64,000 bases of DNA from SKVR01 sp964491395 (GCA_964491395.1 CAZBGI010000010.1:1-64000), one strand, 5' to 3'; shown: positions 43,294-53,259, counted from the first letter of the stretch. The notes: generated from the sequence alone by a model not told the origin. A program made the numbers and translations.

Positions 43294-44340
43294 ATGAAAA
43301 ACCTGAGAAAGATTAACCAAATACTTCTGTTTATAATTATCGTTATTACATTGTTTTATTTTGGGGCTACTTTCTTGATCCCATTTGTTTTTGGTATTTT
43401 CTTCGCTATCCTCATGTCGCCTTTTGCCAATATGATAGAAAAAGTATGGAATAATCGCATATTCTCTTCCCTGATAGGTACTCTGGTTGTTTTAATTGTT
43501 GTAGGAGGAGTGATGTACATTTTCGTATATCAGATGAGTCTTTTTGTGTCCGATATTTCTTCCATCAGAAACGAAATCATGAGTGTGGTTCAAGACCTGC
43601 AGGACAGAATAATGAAGGCTACTAATCTCTCCTTTGAGGAGCAAAAGAATTTGTTGCAAAACAGATCGGAGAATTTATTGAATTCCCTGGAAACAGGACT
43701 TACAAGTTTTTTGGGAAATATATTGAATACAGCTGCCGGTTTTTTAATGGCATTGGTATATGTATTCCTGCTTATGTATTACAGAGATAAGTTTTTGGAA
43801 TCAATATTGATGTATGTAAATAAGAATAATATTGAAGAAGCCAAAGAAGTACTGCAAAGAATCAGCAGGGTGGTATATCAATATTTATGGGCCAGAGCCA
43901 AGGTAATGAGTATATTGGCCGTAATGTATTATATTACCCTTCTCATCTTTGATATCCCTTACGCATTGTTGCTGACCATTTTCGGTGCGTTTATTACTAT
44001 TATCCCTTACCTTGGAACTGTCATCAGTGGCTTAATTCCTATGGTGTTTTCTTTTATTTATCTGGAAAATATTCAGACAGCCCTGTTATTTTCCTTTATT
44101 ATCATTATTGTGCATTCTATTGAAAGTTATATTCTGGAGCCACTGATAATAGGTAATGAAGTAAAAATAAATCCCTTATTTGTAATCATCGCCATTGTGA
44201 TAGGAGGTATGATCTGGGGTTTAGCCGGAATGATTCTTTTTGTACCCATATTTGCCATGTTCAAAATCATTTCCAATCATACAGTCGGGTTAAAACCCAT
44301 AGGATATTTATTCGGAGATACAAAGAAAGTCAAAAGATAA
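43294..44340 (+). CDS. AI-2E family permease
   Basis: A 348-residue membrane protein of the AI-2 exporter superfamily. I start at ATG 43294 (MKNLRKINQ) rather than the upstream in-frame TTG. About eight helices with a long soluble segment (about 70-150, with coiled-coil-like LQDRIMKATNLSFEEQ) after the second or third; the later IPYLGTVISGLIPM and PLIIGNEVKINPLFVIIAI segments are typical. Some members export autoinducer-2, others sodium or unknown substrates. Sandwiched between ppsA and a P-type ATPase, all on the same strand. Confidence 0.85.
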   Translation: MKNLRKINQILLFIIIVITLFYFGATFLIPFVFGIFFAILMSPFANMIEKVWNNRIFSSLIGTLVVLIVVGGVMYIFVYQMSLFVSDISSIRNEIMSVVQDLQDRIMKATNLSFEEQKNLLQNRSENLLNSLETGLTSFLGNILNTAAGFLMALVYVFLLMYYRDKFLESILMYVNKNNIEEAKEVLQRISRVVYQYLWARAKVMSILAVMYYITLLIFDIPYALLLTIFGAFITIIPYLGTVISGLIPMVFSFIYLENIQTALLFSFIIIIVHSIESYILEPLIIGNEVKINPLFVIIAIVIGGMIWGLAGMILFVPIFAMFKIISNHTVGLKPIGYLFGDTKKVKR

Positions 44341-44432
44341 GTGAAGTGAAACTTCCCAAATCCCTCTAAATTTTTATATAAAACGCAGATAATTTATTAA
44401 TGGGACTCGTCCCGGCAAATGATTTTTTTATT

Positions 44433-47183
44433 ATGACCGATTCACCTTCTAAAAAAAATATCGACGATGCTTATATGACTTCCATTGAGGATTTATCAGA
44501 AAAGTTATCCACTGATTATAACAAAGGACTTTCAGCTCAGGAAGCAAAAAACAGGTTGAAAAAATACGGACAGAACAAACTTAAAGAACATAAAAAACGA
44601 AGCATTTGGCAAATTTTGCTCTCTCAGGTTTTGAGTCCGGTCATCTATCTGCTTACTGCTGCTGCCGTACTGGCATTTGTTTTCGGCGATATTCCCGAAG
44701 GTATCGCCATTGTTATTGTGCTTTTAATCAATACATTAATAGGATTTTGGATGGAATACAAGGCCGAAAAATCTATGGATGCATTGAAAAAAATGGATAA
44801 AATCCAATGTCGGGTATTGCGCGATGGAGAAGAGAAGGACATAGATGCAGAGCATATTGTGCCGGGAGATATCCTGATTGTAGATTCGGGAGATTTGATA
44901 GCTGCCGACGCAAGGATTTTCCATACTACCGAACTGGCTGTGGATGAATCACCCCTTACCGGTGAATCGGTGCCGGTAAATAAAACTACCGATGCAATGG
45001 AAGAAGAGAAAAGTTTGGGCGACCGTACCAATATTTTATACAAGGGAACCGCTGTTACCAATGGTTTTGGGAAAGCCATTGTATATGCCACCGGCATGGA
45101 GACGGAATTAGGCAATATCTCAGATTTGGTGGGGGGAGAAGAAAAAGACGAGATTCCTCTGCAAAAAAAACTGAATAAACTTACCCAGAACCTGATTTGG
45201 GTTACATTGGGATTGGCCGCAGCCTTTGCCTTGTTTGGGTTGCTGGCGGGTAAGGAGCTTTATGAGCTTATCCAGACAGCTATCGCCTGGACCATTGCCG
45301 CTATTCCTGAAGGGCTTCCCATCGTGGCCAGCATTGCACTGGCCAGGGGAATGATAAAGATGGCCCGCAAGAATGTCATTATAAAGAAACTGGAAGCGGT
45401 TGAAACATTGGGTGAAACCACCGTAATTTTTACCGATAAAACCGGTACCCTCACCCGCAATAAGCTCAGTGTAAAAACCTTATTATTCTCTAATGACCAA
45501 AAGATACATGTTGATGCAAACAAAAAAGAAGCTACTGATACTGATGAAGAGGAAACAGAAAAGGAAAGTGATTATTTCCGGCACTTTTTAAAAATTTCTG
45601 TGCTTGCCAATGACGCCACACTGGGTGAAGGGGATAGTGAAAACCAGGAAAAAAGCGATCAGGAAGATCAACAGGAAGAAAAAAAAGATGACGGTGATCC
45701 CCTGGAAATCGCTCTTCTGCAATACGTTAAAAATCAGGACCCTGATTTGTTTACAGAATTCCGGGAAATGGAAAGAAAGCGTCATGATCCTTTTGATTCT
45801 GATGACATGGTTATGGGTGCGGTTTATGCAGATAAAGAGGGTTATTATGTAGCCGGCAAAGGGGCTGCACATGCCATCACCCAAAGATCTGCCAAAATTC
45901 TTATTGAAGGCAAAGAAAAAGACTTTTCTGATGATGACAAGGATACGTGGATGAAGAAAAATGATGAATTGGCTGATGAAGGGCTGAGGGTTCTGGCCTT
46001 TGCCTATAAAAAAACCCAGAACCTCCCCGCTGATAATGAAGAGGAAGATTTTTTACAGGATTTAGTATTTATGGGTTTGGTGGGTTTTCTTGACCCTCCG
46101 AGAAAGGAAGTGGTTGATGCCATATCCTTGTGCAAGCAGGCAGGCATTAAGGTGGTGATGGTAACCGGCGACCATCCGGGCACAGCCACCAATGTTGGGG
46201 AACAAATTGATTTATTTGAGGATGAGGACAAAGACGAAAACCTCACGCTTTCAGGAAGCGATCTCCAGGAAGCCCTTGATAATGACGATAATGAAAAACT
46301 TGTCAACACCCTGATTTTTTCCAGGGTAAACCCCGAGCAGAAACTAAGCCTGATAGAACACTTTCAGCAAAAAGGCGAAATTACCGCCATGACGGGTGAT
46401 GGGGTAAACGATGCCCCTGCCCTTAAAAAAGCCAATATAGGCATTGCCATGGGCAAAAGAGGAACCCAGATAGCACAGGAAGTTTCAGATATGGTGTTGA
46501 AAGACGATGCATTTGGGTCTATTGTAAATGCCATTGAGCATGGACGGATAATTTTTGGTAATATCCGTAAATTTATCCTCTATCAGCTTTCTTACCACCT
46601 TAGTGAAATATTGATTATTGGCCTCATAAGTTTTACCCTTTTCACACTACCCCTGTTGCCACTCCAATTATTATTTCTCAACTTACTCTCGGATGTCTTT
46701 CCGGCATTGGCCCTGGGTGTGGGTGAAGGAGACCCGGGTGTAATGCAGAAGCAACCTAAAAACCCTAAGGAACCTATTTTGAATAAAAGAAACTGGTTTC
46801 AGATAGGATTGTATGCCTTTGTTTTAATGCTTAGCATTTCGGGAGGGTATTACTACGCACATTATGTTTGGGAAGAATCAGTGGAAGTAAAAAATAATAT
46901 TGCTTTTTTTAGTCTTGCCATCGCACAGTTGATTCATGTTTTTAATATGCGTGAAGCAGAGGAACCCTTCTTCAGGAACCAGGTTACCCGCAACAAGTAT
47001 ATCTGGATGGCTCTGGCCCTGTGCTTTGGAGCATTGTTTGCCGCCTACAGTATTCCAGACATTGCAGAAGTATTATCATTTGAAAAACTGGAATGGAAGG
47101 TATGGAAGCTTATTGCTGTATGTAGCATTTTGCCGCTTATAATTATTCAAACCATTAAGTTTCTCTATCAAAAACTTAATTGA
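44433..47183 (+). CDS. Type II P-type ATPase (Ca2+-ATPase/PMR1-like)
   Basis: A cation-pumping ATPase of about 916 residues. I start at ATG 44433 (MTDSPSKK); an in-frame ATG at 44400 would add 11 residues. The actuator motif is TGES, the phosphorylated aspartate is Asp335 in FTDKTGTLTRNK, and GDGVNDAPAL is the hinge motif. AIPEGLPIVASIALARGM is the TM4 ion-binding segment of type II (Ca2+ or similar) pumps. The nucleotide-binding part contains an acidic, glutamine-rich insert (around SDQEDQQEEKKDDGD) of about 30 residues. Ion specificity is inferred. Ten membrane helices expected. Confidence 0.9.
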   Translation: MTDSPSKKNIDDAYMTSIEDLSEKLSTDYNKGLSAQEAKNRLKKYGQNKLKEHKKRSIWQILLSQVLSPVIYLLTAAAVLAFVFGDIPEGIAIVIVLLINTLIGFWMEYKAEKSMDALKKMDKIQCRVLRDGEEKDIDAEHIVPGDILIVDSGDLIAADARIFHTTELAVDESPLTGESVPVNKTTDAMEEEKSLGDRTNILYKGTAVTNGFGKAIVYATGMETELGNISDLVGGEEKDEIPLQKKLNKLTQNLIWVTLGLAAAFALFGLLAGKELYELIQTAIAWTIAAIPEGLPIVASIALARGMIKMARKNVIIKKLEAVETLGETTVIFTDKTGTLTRNKLSVKTLLFSNDQKIHVDANKKEATDTDEEETEKESDYFRHFLKISVLANDATLGEGDSENQEKSDQEDQQEEKKDDGDPLEIALLQYVKNQDPDLFTEFREMERKRHDPFDSDDMVMGAVYADKEGYYVAGKGAAHAITQRSAKILIEGKEKDFSDDDKDTWMKKNDELADEGLRVLAFAYKKTQNLPADNEEEDFLQDLVFMGLVGFLDPPRKEVVDAISLCKQAGIKVVMVTGDHPGTATNVGEQIDLFEDEDKDENLTLSGSDLQEALDNDDNEKLVNTLIFSRVNPEQKLSLIEHFQQKGEITAMTGDGVNDAPALKKANIGIAMGKRGTQIAQEVSDMVLKDDAFGSIVNAIEHGRIIFGNIRKFILYQLSYHLSEILIIGLISFTLFTLPLLPLQLLFLNLLSDVFPALALGVGEGDPGVMQKQPKNPKEPILNKRNWFQIGLYAFVLMLSISGGYYYAHYVWEESVEVKNNIAFFSLAIAQLIHVFNMREAEEPFFRNQVTRNKYIWMALALCFGALFAAYSIPDIAEVLSFEKLEWKVWKLIAVCSILPLIIIQTIKFLYQKLN

Positions 47184-47221
47184 TTTTCAGGATATTTACG
47201 CTGCATGTTTTTACCCAACCT

Positions 47222-47239
47222 TGTGGAGATATTTCTACA
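47222..47239. promoter_or_regulatory. Palindrome TGTGG-N8-CTACA
   Basis: TGTGGAGATATTTCTACA, one mismatch from the TGTAG-N8-CTACA copy at 38194. It lies 39 bp after the P-type ATPase stop and 153 bp before the -24-like element of the lipoprotein operon. Confidence 0.4.
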
Positions 47240-47391
47240 TGCTGATTTTGATTTTTTATTAGGATAATCCCTTATAACATTGGATAGTAAAAATCCTGTA
47301 TAAAGTTTTTCACGGAAAAAGCCCATTCAAAGCTAAAAACAAACTAACCGGTTTTTAGATGAGGTGTTGAAGGGATGATGCACAAGGTCAA

Positions 47392-47407
47392 CGGTACAAT
47401 AATTGGG
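47392..47407 (+). promoter_or_regulatory. Sigma-54-like -24/-12 element of the lipoprotein operon
   Basis: CGGTACAATAATTGGG: GGTAC, then TTG in the right place, but GG where -12 GC is expected. Shares GGTACA-N4-ATTG (allowing one change) with the ferredoxin operon's element. The start codon is 55 bp downstream. Confidence 0.3.
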
Positions 47408-47462
47408 ATTTAAAAGATAAAACATGTTCTTATTTATAACCCTCTAAATAGAATCAATAGTT

Positions 47463-48083
47463 ATGACCATATTTATAAAAAACACGCACTTGCTGTTAAT
47501 CCTGATTCTTGTTTTTTTTGGGGCCGGTTGCGGTACAGCTCCCGATTCGGAAAAATTTCGACAAGAGCTTACGGATATCAATACCCAAATGAAGGAAACC
47601 CTTGAGCAAATGGAGCACTTGAAAGATGAAAAAGACGTATCCGTATTTAAAGATAAAGCAAGTGCTCTCCTGGGAGCCATAAATAATGATATTGAGCAAT
47701 ACCATCTCCTTATGGATGAGACCAATCAGAAAATTGACAAAGAGGCCCGGGATCGTATCATCAACTTTAAAGAGAAAAAAGTGGAAATAGACTATAAATT
47801 ATCCTTGTTAAGTAACGAGGCAAATTATCTACCCCAAAGAGACACTTTGTCATATGCTGATACTGTACTTACCTCCCGCACTGCCAGTGGCTCTGCTGTA
47901 ACCCATGAGATAGAGCCGCTTGAAGTTGATGAAACAGAAGTTCCTATGAGCCGCGATACCTCATTGGCTCTTGCTAAATCTAATGAATGGGAGTATGCCG
48001 GAGTTAATCTCAGGGATGAACTAATGAACGATTTACAGGAAATCCATGAATTAATGGAAGTTTTCAGGGAAAGAAACCTGTGA
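47463..48083 (+). CDS. Hypothetical lipoprotein with coiled coil
   Basis: A 206-residue protein with a lipoprotein signal peptide (lipobox FGAGC; cysteine near 23) and a mostly helical, charged body with coiled-coil-like heptads (about 30-120: DINTQMKETLEQMEHLKDEK, in part). I do not recognise a family. Probably anchored to a membrane outside the cytoplasm. It is the first gene of a run with CsbD, semialdehyde dehydrogenase and Pcm and has the proposed regulatory elements upstream. Confidence 0.55.
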   Translation: MTIFIKNTHLLLILILVFFGAGCGTAPDSEKFRQELTDINTQMKETLEQMEHLKDEKDVSVFKDKASALLGAINNDIEQYHLLMDETNQKIDKEARDRIINFKEKKVEIDYKLSLLSNEANYLPQRDTLSYADTVLTSRTASGSAVTHEIEPLEVDETEVPMSRDTSLALAKSNEWEYAGVNLRDELMNDLQEIHELMEVFRERNL

Positions 48084-48136
48084 AACTTCCACAATATCGC
48101 AACTACACATATTTACTAATATAAAAAAAATGTATT

Positions 48137-48322
48137 ATGGATAAATTTGAAATAAAAGGAAACTGGGAAGAAATTAGAACCAGACTACAGCAAAAATATC
48201 CTGGTTTAAGTAAAGATGATCTTACATACACAGTAGGTCAGGGAGAGGAATTATTACGCAAATTAGGGGAAAAAACAGGTCGGTCAAGAGAAGCTTTGAT
48301 CAAGGATTTGAATTCAATGTAG
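48137..48322 (+). CDS. CsbD-like stress protein
   Basis: A 61-residue protein with the CsbD opening (MDKFEIKGNWEEIRTRLQQKYP, in part) and LSKDDLTYTVGQGEELLRKLGEKTGRS following (in part). CsbD-like proteins are small, hydrophilic general-stress proteins of unknown action; in Bacillus subtilis csbD is sigma-B controlled. 53 bp after the lipoprotein gene, 51 bp before the dehydrogenase gene. Confidence 0.88.
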   Translation: MDKFEIKGNWEEIRTRLQQKYPGLSKDDLTYTVGQGEELLRKLGEKTGRSREALIKDLNSM

Positions 48323-48373
48323 AATAATCAGATATTTTAAGTTTGTTTATTAAAAAAAAGGAGAAATCATATT

Positions 48374-49744
48374 ATGTTGAAATCTATCAATCCATTTACC
48401 AATGAAACTCTGGCTGAATTAGAATTAATCAATGTGGCAGATCTTGATAAAAATCTGGATCGGGCACAGAATGGTTTTGTAAGCTGGCGACAAACGAGTT
48501 TCGACAAACGCAGCCAAATGCTCATGACACTGGCATCAACATTGAAAAAGAATAAAGATACATATGCCAGGTTGATTAGTCGTGAGATGGGCAAAGTTGT
48601 AAAAGAATCGAAAAAAGAGGTGGAGAAATCGGCCATGGTGCTCGAGTATTTTGCCGAACATGGACCCGGTTATCTGGAAGATGAACGGACAAAAGCACAG
48701 GAAGGGCAGGGAGTAATCATTTATGAGCCTATGGGAGTTGTGCTGGCAATTATGCCCTGGAATTATCCTTTCTGGCAATTCTTTCGGTTTGCAGCCACTA
48801 CGCTAATGGCCGGCAATAGCATTTTGTTGAAACACTCGTCAAATGTGCCTCTTTGTGCCCAAAAAATCCAGGAGATATTTGATGCTGCAAATTTCCCTCC
48901 CGGGGTGCTTCAAAACCTGATTACCTCTTCGTCCCATATGAATAATATCATCAAGGATCGTCGTGTTCAGGCAGTAAGTCTCACCGGCGGAATTGCTGCC
49001 GGAGCTGATGTTGCAGCCCATGCCGGAAGGCACATAAAAAAAACAGTGCTGGAACTTGGCGGCAGTGATCCTTTTATAGTGCTCGATGATGCTGATGTGA
49101 AAAAAGCAGCCCAATCGGGGGTGAAAGGAAGAATGAAGAATTTTGGACAGAGTTGTGATGCTGCAAAACGTTTTATTCTTCACAAAGATATTGCTGATGA
49201 ATTTATGGAGGAATTTAAAAAAGAAATGTCTTCTTTAGTATTTGGTGATCCCTTGAATGAGGATTCCGATTATGGTTCATTAGCCAGTAAAGAGCAAAAG
49301 GAATTGCTCGACCAACAAGTAGCTCAAACCCTGGGCAAGGATGCTGAAATATTCTGGAAAGAAATGAAAACTCCTGAGGAAGGCGCATTTTTTAACCCGA
49401 TGATTATTACCAATATCCAATCGGATACTCCTGCTTATAAAGATGAGCTCTTTGGTCCTGTAGCCCCCATGTTTGTGGTGAATGATGATAATGAGGCTCT
49501 TATGCTGGCCAATGATACCCAATACGGGCTTGGGGCATCCATCTGGTCATTGGATTTTGACAGGGCACGCTCGATGGCTTCCAAGGTAGAAGCAGGAATC
49601 GTAAACATTAATCATGAAGTACATTCCATGCCCGAACTGCCTTTTGGAGGTGTCAAGAAATCTGGTATAGGAAGAGAAATGGCCGGAGAAGGAATCAGGG
49701 AATTTACCAACAAAAAAGCGCTCTGGTATCCTACAAAAGAATAA
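48374..49744 (+). CDS. NAD-dependent succinate-semialdehyde dehydrogenase
   Basis: A 456-residue aldehyde dehydrogenase. The catalytic base is Glu227 in LELGGSDPF and the nucleophile Cys261 in GQSCDAAKR; the NAD-binding stretch PWNYPFWQFFRFAATTLMAGN (in part) precedes. The short length and motif forms resemble the Sad/YneI branch, which oxidises succinate semialdehyde with NAD. A Shine-Dalgarno AGGAGA precedes the start codon, which is unusual in this window. It is in the run with CsbD and Pcm; a use in detoxifying aldehydes under stress is possible (inference). Confidence 0.88.
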   Translation: MLKSINPFTNETLAELELINVADLDKNLDRAQNGFVSWRQTSFDKRSQMLMTLASTLKKNKDTYARLISREMGKVVKESKKEVEKSAMVLEYFAEHGPGYLEDERTKAQEGQGVIIYEPMGVVLAIMPWNYPFWQFFRFAATTLMAGNSILLKHSSNVPLCAQKIQEIFDAANFPPGVLQNLITSSSHMNNIIKDRRVQAVSLTGGIAAGADVAAHAGRHIKKTVLELGGSDPFIVLDDADVKKAAQSGVKGRMKNFGQSCDAAKRFILHKDIADEFMEEFKKEMSSLVFGDPLNEDSDYGSLASKEQKELLDQQVAQTLGKDAEIFWKEMKTPEEGAFFNPMIITNIQSDTPAYKDELFGPVAPMFVVNDDNEALMLANDTQYGLGASIWSLDFDRARSMASKVEAGIVNINHEVHSMPELPFGGVKKSGIGREMAGEGIREFTNKKALWYPTKE

Positions 49745-49878
49745 ATATGGTTTTAAACCATGCTAACAGTGGCCGAGCCTGATAAAAGGGTATTAAAAGT
49801 AATGCTGGTTATTTCAAAATTATATAGAATAAAGAATTTTTTTCGATTCGATAGTTAACCCTAAAAAAACCCACAACG

Positions 49879-50505
49879 ATGAACAGCAAAGAAAGAATGA
49901 TTGAACAACACCTCATGGGTCGGGATATTGAGGATAGCAGAGTACTGGAAGCCATGAAAAGGGTGGAAAGGGAAATTTTTGTCCCTGAGGGTCTTAAATA
50001 CAGGGCTTACGAAGATTCTCCTCTACCCATTGGAGAAGGACAAACCATAAGCCAACCTTATATTGTAGCTTACATGGCACAAATACTTAATCCTCAGCTG
50101 CATGAAAAAATTCTGGAAGTAGGTAGCGGATGTGGATATAATGCAGCGGTATTAGCACAACTTTCTGATCATGTGTATAGTGTGGAAGTAATAGAATGGC
50201 TTGCAGATCTGGCTAAAATGAACCTGAAGCAAGCAGACGTTAAAAATGTAACGGTAAAGCATGGCGATGGATATCACGGATGGCCTGAACATGCTCCGTT
50301 TGACAAAATAATGCTTACCGCTGCTACACCGATGATTCCTGCACAATTAAAAGAACAATTGGTAATCGGAGGTAAAATCCTGGCTCCGGTAAGCAATGCC
50401 TATCAAAAACTCATTTTACTGGAGAAAACCGGAGAAAACGAATTTAAGGAGCATGACCTGATATATGTTCGTTTTGTGCCCATGACCGGGGAGAGTCAGA
50501 AATAA
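49879..50505 (+). CDS. pcm: Protein-L-isoaspartate O-methyltransferase
   Basis: A 208-residue repair methyltransferase that uses S-adenosylmethionine to methylate L-isoaspartyl residues, starting their return to aspartate. IGEGQTISQPYIVAYM is the substrate-binding signature, and LEVGSGCGYNAAVLAQL the SAM motif I. Full length. It fits the protein-damage repair theme of this region. Starts 135 bp after the dehydrogenase gene; a terminator follows. Confidence 0.95.
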   Translation: MNSKERMIEQHLMGRDIEDSRVLEAMKRVEREIFVPEGLKYRAYEDSPLPIGEGQTISQPYIVAYMAQILNPQLHEKILEVGSGCGYNAAVLAQLSDHVYSVEVIEWLADLAKMNLKQADVKNVTVKHGDGYHGWPEHAPFDKIMLTAATPMIPAQLKEQLVIGGKILAPVSNAYQKLILLEKTGENEFKEHDLIYVRFVPMTGESQK

Positions 50506-50536
50506 AGTACCTAAACCTGTGTAAAAATTTACAAAT

Positions 50537-50580
50537 ACTTGCCCTGTCTTAATTGGTGAAAAGACAGGGCAAGTTATTTT
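50537..50580. terminator. Hairpin terminator between pcm and the esterase gene
   Basis: ACTTGCCCTGTCTT (50537-50550) pairs perfectly with AAGACAGGGCAAGT (50561-50574) around a 10-nt loop, with TATTTT after it on the plus strand. The two adjacent genes converge here. Confidence 0.75.
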
Positions 50581-50661
50581 GAATAAAACATTCGCTACTT
50601 AATTGGTTAAAATGGTACTTGTCTGTTCCGGTATAAAAGTTCGCAGTCGAAAGTGACAATG

Positions 50662-51987
50662 TTAAATACCCCATGGGTAGGTTTCCGGCGTTAGTTGATC
50701 TTCAGTTTTTGTTTTAACTGGATGTAGTGCCTGGGTTTCATCCAGGAAAATAAAGGCATCATATCGCTTCGGAATCAAGCTGGGTACATAATTGCCGTAA
50801 TAATCCATGTCTGGTTTGTAAACCACGCCAATGGCCCTGTGAAGTAGAGGACTCATCATTTCAGGGTGATCCTCAATATCTTTGGTAATGATTAGTTTAT
50901 CTGTGCCTGAAGATTGATGAAGCATATATTCCCAACTATTAAGACGCGCCTGAGGTACATCCATTTTTTGCATAGTATCACCCCATTGATTGCTGGCCAT
51001 AACTGTACCTTTGTAAGAGCCAAAACCTACGGATACAACTTTAGATTCTCCCCACTTTTCTCGTGTGAGTTGCCCCACGTTGAGCAGTCCGTTCTCTTTC
51101 ATATCAGTAGCCCTCGCATCACCTATATGGGTATTGTGTTCCCATACAACCGCTTTTGATTCAGAACCATGAAAGTCGAGCAGACGTTCCAGTGTATCGG
51201 TCATGTGTTCATCCCGTATGTTCCATGAACCCGGGCCCCCTCCAATCATCGCCCTGAAGTAACGTTCAGCATTTACTGCCGTAATTGCATTTTGCTCAAT
51301 ATTAAAAGGGTTTTCTGGATCGGTGTTATAGGTCGGGGCTTTGGCTCTGACTTGTTGCAGTAAATTTACCACTTCATCCTCGCAGCTCTCAGGGGCAAAA
51401 CGTGAGGAGGTAGCATAATCAGTACCTTCTCTGTTGTAGGGTTCGAAACATTGCAGGGCATCATTGGCAGCTACCAGTGCATCGGGATCATTTTTCTGAA
51501 GGTAGTTTTTAATGACATCCAGAGACTCCCATAAACTGTACACATCCAGGCCGTAAAATCCTGCCTGCTGATGATAGGCTTTCCCTTTGTTATAATCTTT
51601 CAACCATTCCATCAAGGCTGCAATTTCCCAGTTTGCCCACATCCAGGTGGGCCACCGGTGAAAGTGGGTTAATACATCAAGGGCTGTTTGAGCACTGTTT
51701 TCATGTTGCCGCACATATCGGTTGATCTGATAGCAATCGGGCCAGTCTCCTTCCACACCTATCAGCGTAAACCCTTTCTCTTTTATCAAACGCCGGGTAA
51801 TATTGGCCCGCCAGAGATAGTATTCATGCGTGCCGTGTGAAGCCTCGCCAAGCAAAACAATGCGGGCATTTCCTATTCTCTCCATTAGGGGATCCAGGCT
51901 TTTGTGTAAATCATGCGAATGATCATTGATGAAAGACTGAATTTCACGGGTTGAGATTTTGTGCAGATTTTTATCTGAATGAGTCAT
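50662..51987 (-). CDS. Erythromycin esterase family protein
   Basis: A 441-residue protein of the erythromycin esterase-like family. I start at 51987 (MTHSDKNLHKIST); upstream residues would overlap the apgM end and do not look coding. GEASHGTHEYYLWRANITRRLI (in part) holds the Glu/His pair, with VEGDWPD and VWEHNTHIGDARATDM providing the other conserved residues. Some members hydrolyse macrolides, but most relatives occur in stress clusters and do something else that is not established. Forms an operon with apgM, ligA and fpg upstream (46-bp gap from apgM). Confidence 0.83.
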   Translation of the reverse strand: MTHSDKNLHKISTREIQSFINDHSHDLHKSLDPLMERIGNARIVLLGEASHGTHEYYLWRANITRRLIKEKGFTLIGVEGDWPDCYQINRYVRQHENSAQTALDVLTHFHRWPTWMWANWEIAALMEWLKDYNKGKAYHQQAGFYGLDVYSLWESLDVIKNYLQKNDPDALVAANDALQCFEPYNREGTDYATSSRFAPESCEDEVVNLLQQVRAKAPTYNTDPENPFNIEQNAITAVNAERYFRAMIGGGPGSWNIRDEHMTDTLERLLDFHGSESKAVVWEHNTHIGDARATDMKENGLLNVGQLTREKWGESKVVSVGFGSYKGTVMASNQWGDTMQKMDVPQARLNSWEYMLHQSSGTDKLIITKDIEDHPEMMSPLLHRAIGVVYKPDMDYYGNYVPSLIPKRYDAFIFLDETQALHPVKTKTEDQLTPETYPWGI

Positions 51988-52033
51988 AATAGCATTTGTT
52001 TTTATGGTTATACGAAATGATTTACAGAAAACG

Positions 52034-53248
52034 CTAGGCACCAAACTTGGCCAGTTTACCTGCATGCGCCATGGCCAGGGTCATGATTTCTTTTGAGAAG
52101 ATGATGCCCAACTCTCCTTTAAGAGCTGCTATTTCATCAAAGCTCTCCAGGAAAGGACCCCGCAGACCGGGCGCTTTAAACAGCACCGGTACAGGGTGCC
52201 AGCTGTGTGCTGCAAGAGGAGCCGGAGTAGAATGATCGCCCGTAATAATCAGCACATCGGGTTGCTGCTCAATCAGTGGAGGCAATGCTTCATCCATGGC
52301 TTCAATGGCTTTGATCTTTTCTTGTATATTGCCATTTTCTCCGGTTTTATCCGGGTCTTTAAAATGGGCAAAAACAAAATCATGCTTTTGCATGGCATTC
52401 AGCGTTTCAGTGATAATATCTTTGGGAGATTTGGGTTCAGAAAACACTTCCATGCCCAGCAACCGGGCTATCCCCCGATACATGGGGTAGCCGGCAACCG
52501 CAACCGGATCAAGCTTATAGCGTTCATGAAAAGAAGGCCAGTCGGGCAATTGGGCAAAGCCCCGGCTAAGTATCATATTGGCCGGAGATTCGTCTTTGAG
52601 GATTTCTTGAACCTGGTTAAAGATATCCCGGGCAATTTTAGCTGTTTTGCTATTATCATAGGGTGCACGAGCAGGATTCATGGGTTGTTCGCCGGTATGT
52701 TGCGGATCCGTGTCGCCAACCCTGTCGTCCAGGTTTTCTCCTCTGAGTACCAGCAGGGCCCGGTGTTCTGATTCCGTTTCGAAAAATATCTCTACTCCAT
52801 CTTCGATTTCTATGCTATTCTTTATCTTTTCTATTAATTGTCGATTTTTTTCCGAAGAAATTCTTCCGGCTCTGCGGTCTTCCACTTTTCCTTCGTCGTT
52901 AAGGGTACAGAAATTCAGTCGTGCTGCTATATCTCCCTTGCGCAGATTAAATTCAAGTCCCAGGGCACTTAATACACCCCTGCCAATCTGATAAATAACA
53001 GGGTCATATCCAAATAATCCCAGGTGCCCCGGGCCACTACCCGGGGTAATACCCGGAAAAACAGGATGGGCCAGACCCAGGGCTGCTTTGTGAGCAAGTT
53101 TGTCCATATTGGGTGTGCGGGCCATTTGCAAGGCGGTGCCTTTTCCGTCATTGTCAATATCACCTAATCCATCGATCACCAACAGTACTATCTTCTTCTC
53201 ATTCACCTGTGCAAGCGAGCTTATGAGTTGTCCATAATCATCTTTCAT
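52034..53248 (-). CDS. apgM: 2,3-bisphosphoglycerate-independent phosphoglycerate mutase, archaeal type
   Basis: A 404-residue enzyme of the alkaline phosphatase superfamily interconverting 3- and 2-phosphoglycerate. The first metal ligand is Asp26 in LVIDGLGD, the nucleophile Ser71 in GSGPGHLGLFGYDP, and a late TGDHSTP provides further ligands. This is the archaeal ApgM type, different from GpmI. In the LigA-Fpg operon it is an odd partner; it lies 11 bp after ligA. Confidence 0.9.
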   Translation of the reverse strand: MKDDYGQLISSLAQVNEKKIVLLVIDGLGDIDNDGKGTALQMARTPNMDKLAHKAALGLAHPVFPGITPGSGPGHLGLFGYDPVIYQIGRGVLSALGLEFNLRKGDIAARLNFCTLNDEGKVEDRRAGRISSEKNRQLIEKIKNSIEIEDGVEIFFETESEHRALLVLRGENLDDRVGDTDPQHTGEQPMNPARAPYDNSKTAKIARDIFNQVQEILKDESPANMILSRGFAQLPDWPSFHERYKLDPVAVAGYPMYRGIARLLGMEVFSEPKSPKDIITETLNAMQKHDFVFAHFKDPDKTGENGNIQEKIKAIEAMDEALPPLIEQQPDVLIITGDHSTPAPLAAHSWHPVPVLFKAPGLRGPFLESFDEIAALKGELGIIFSKEIMTLAMAHAGKLAKFGA

Positions 53249-53259
53249 AGCCTGGTTTT

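Larger units (their letters stand above)
47184..47462. other. Regulatory spacer, no gene seen
   Basis: A 279-bp spacer holding the palindrome at 47222-47239 and the -24/-12-like element at 47392-47407. No coding sequence. Confidence 0.5.

Noticed and set aside
51988..52065. Extended start of the erythromycin esterase-like gene
   Set aside because: Would overlap the apgM end; the residues are not family-like, and ATG 51987 gives a proper N-terminus.
52196..52771. 191-residue plus-strand ORF
   Set aside because: Lies wholly antisense to apgM, whose motifs are complete.
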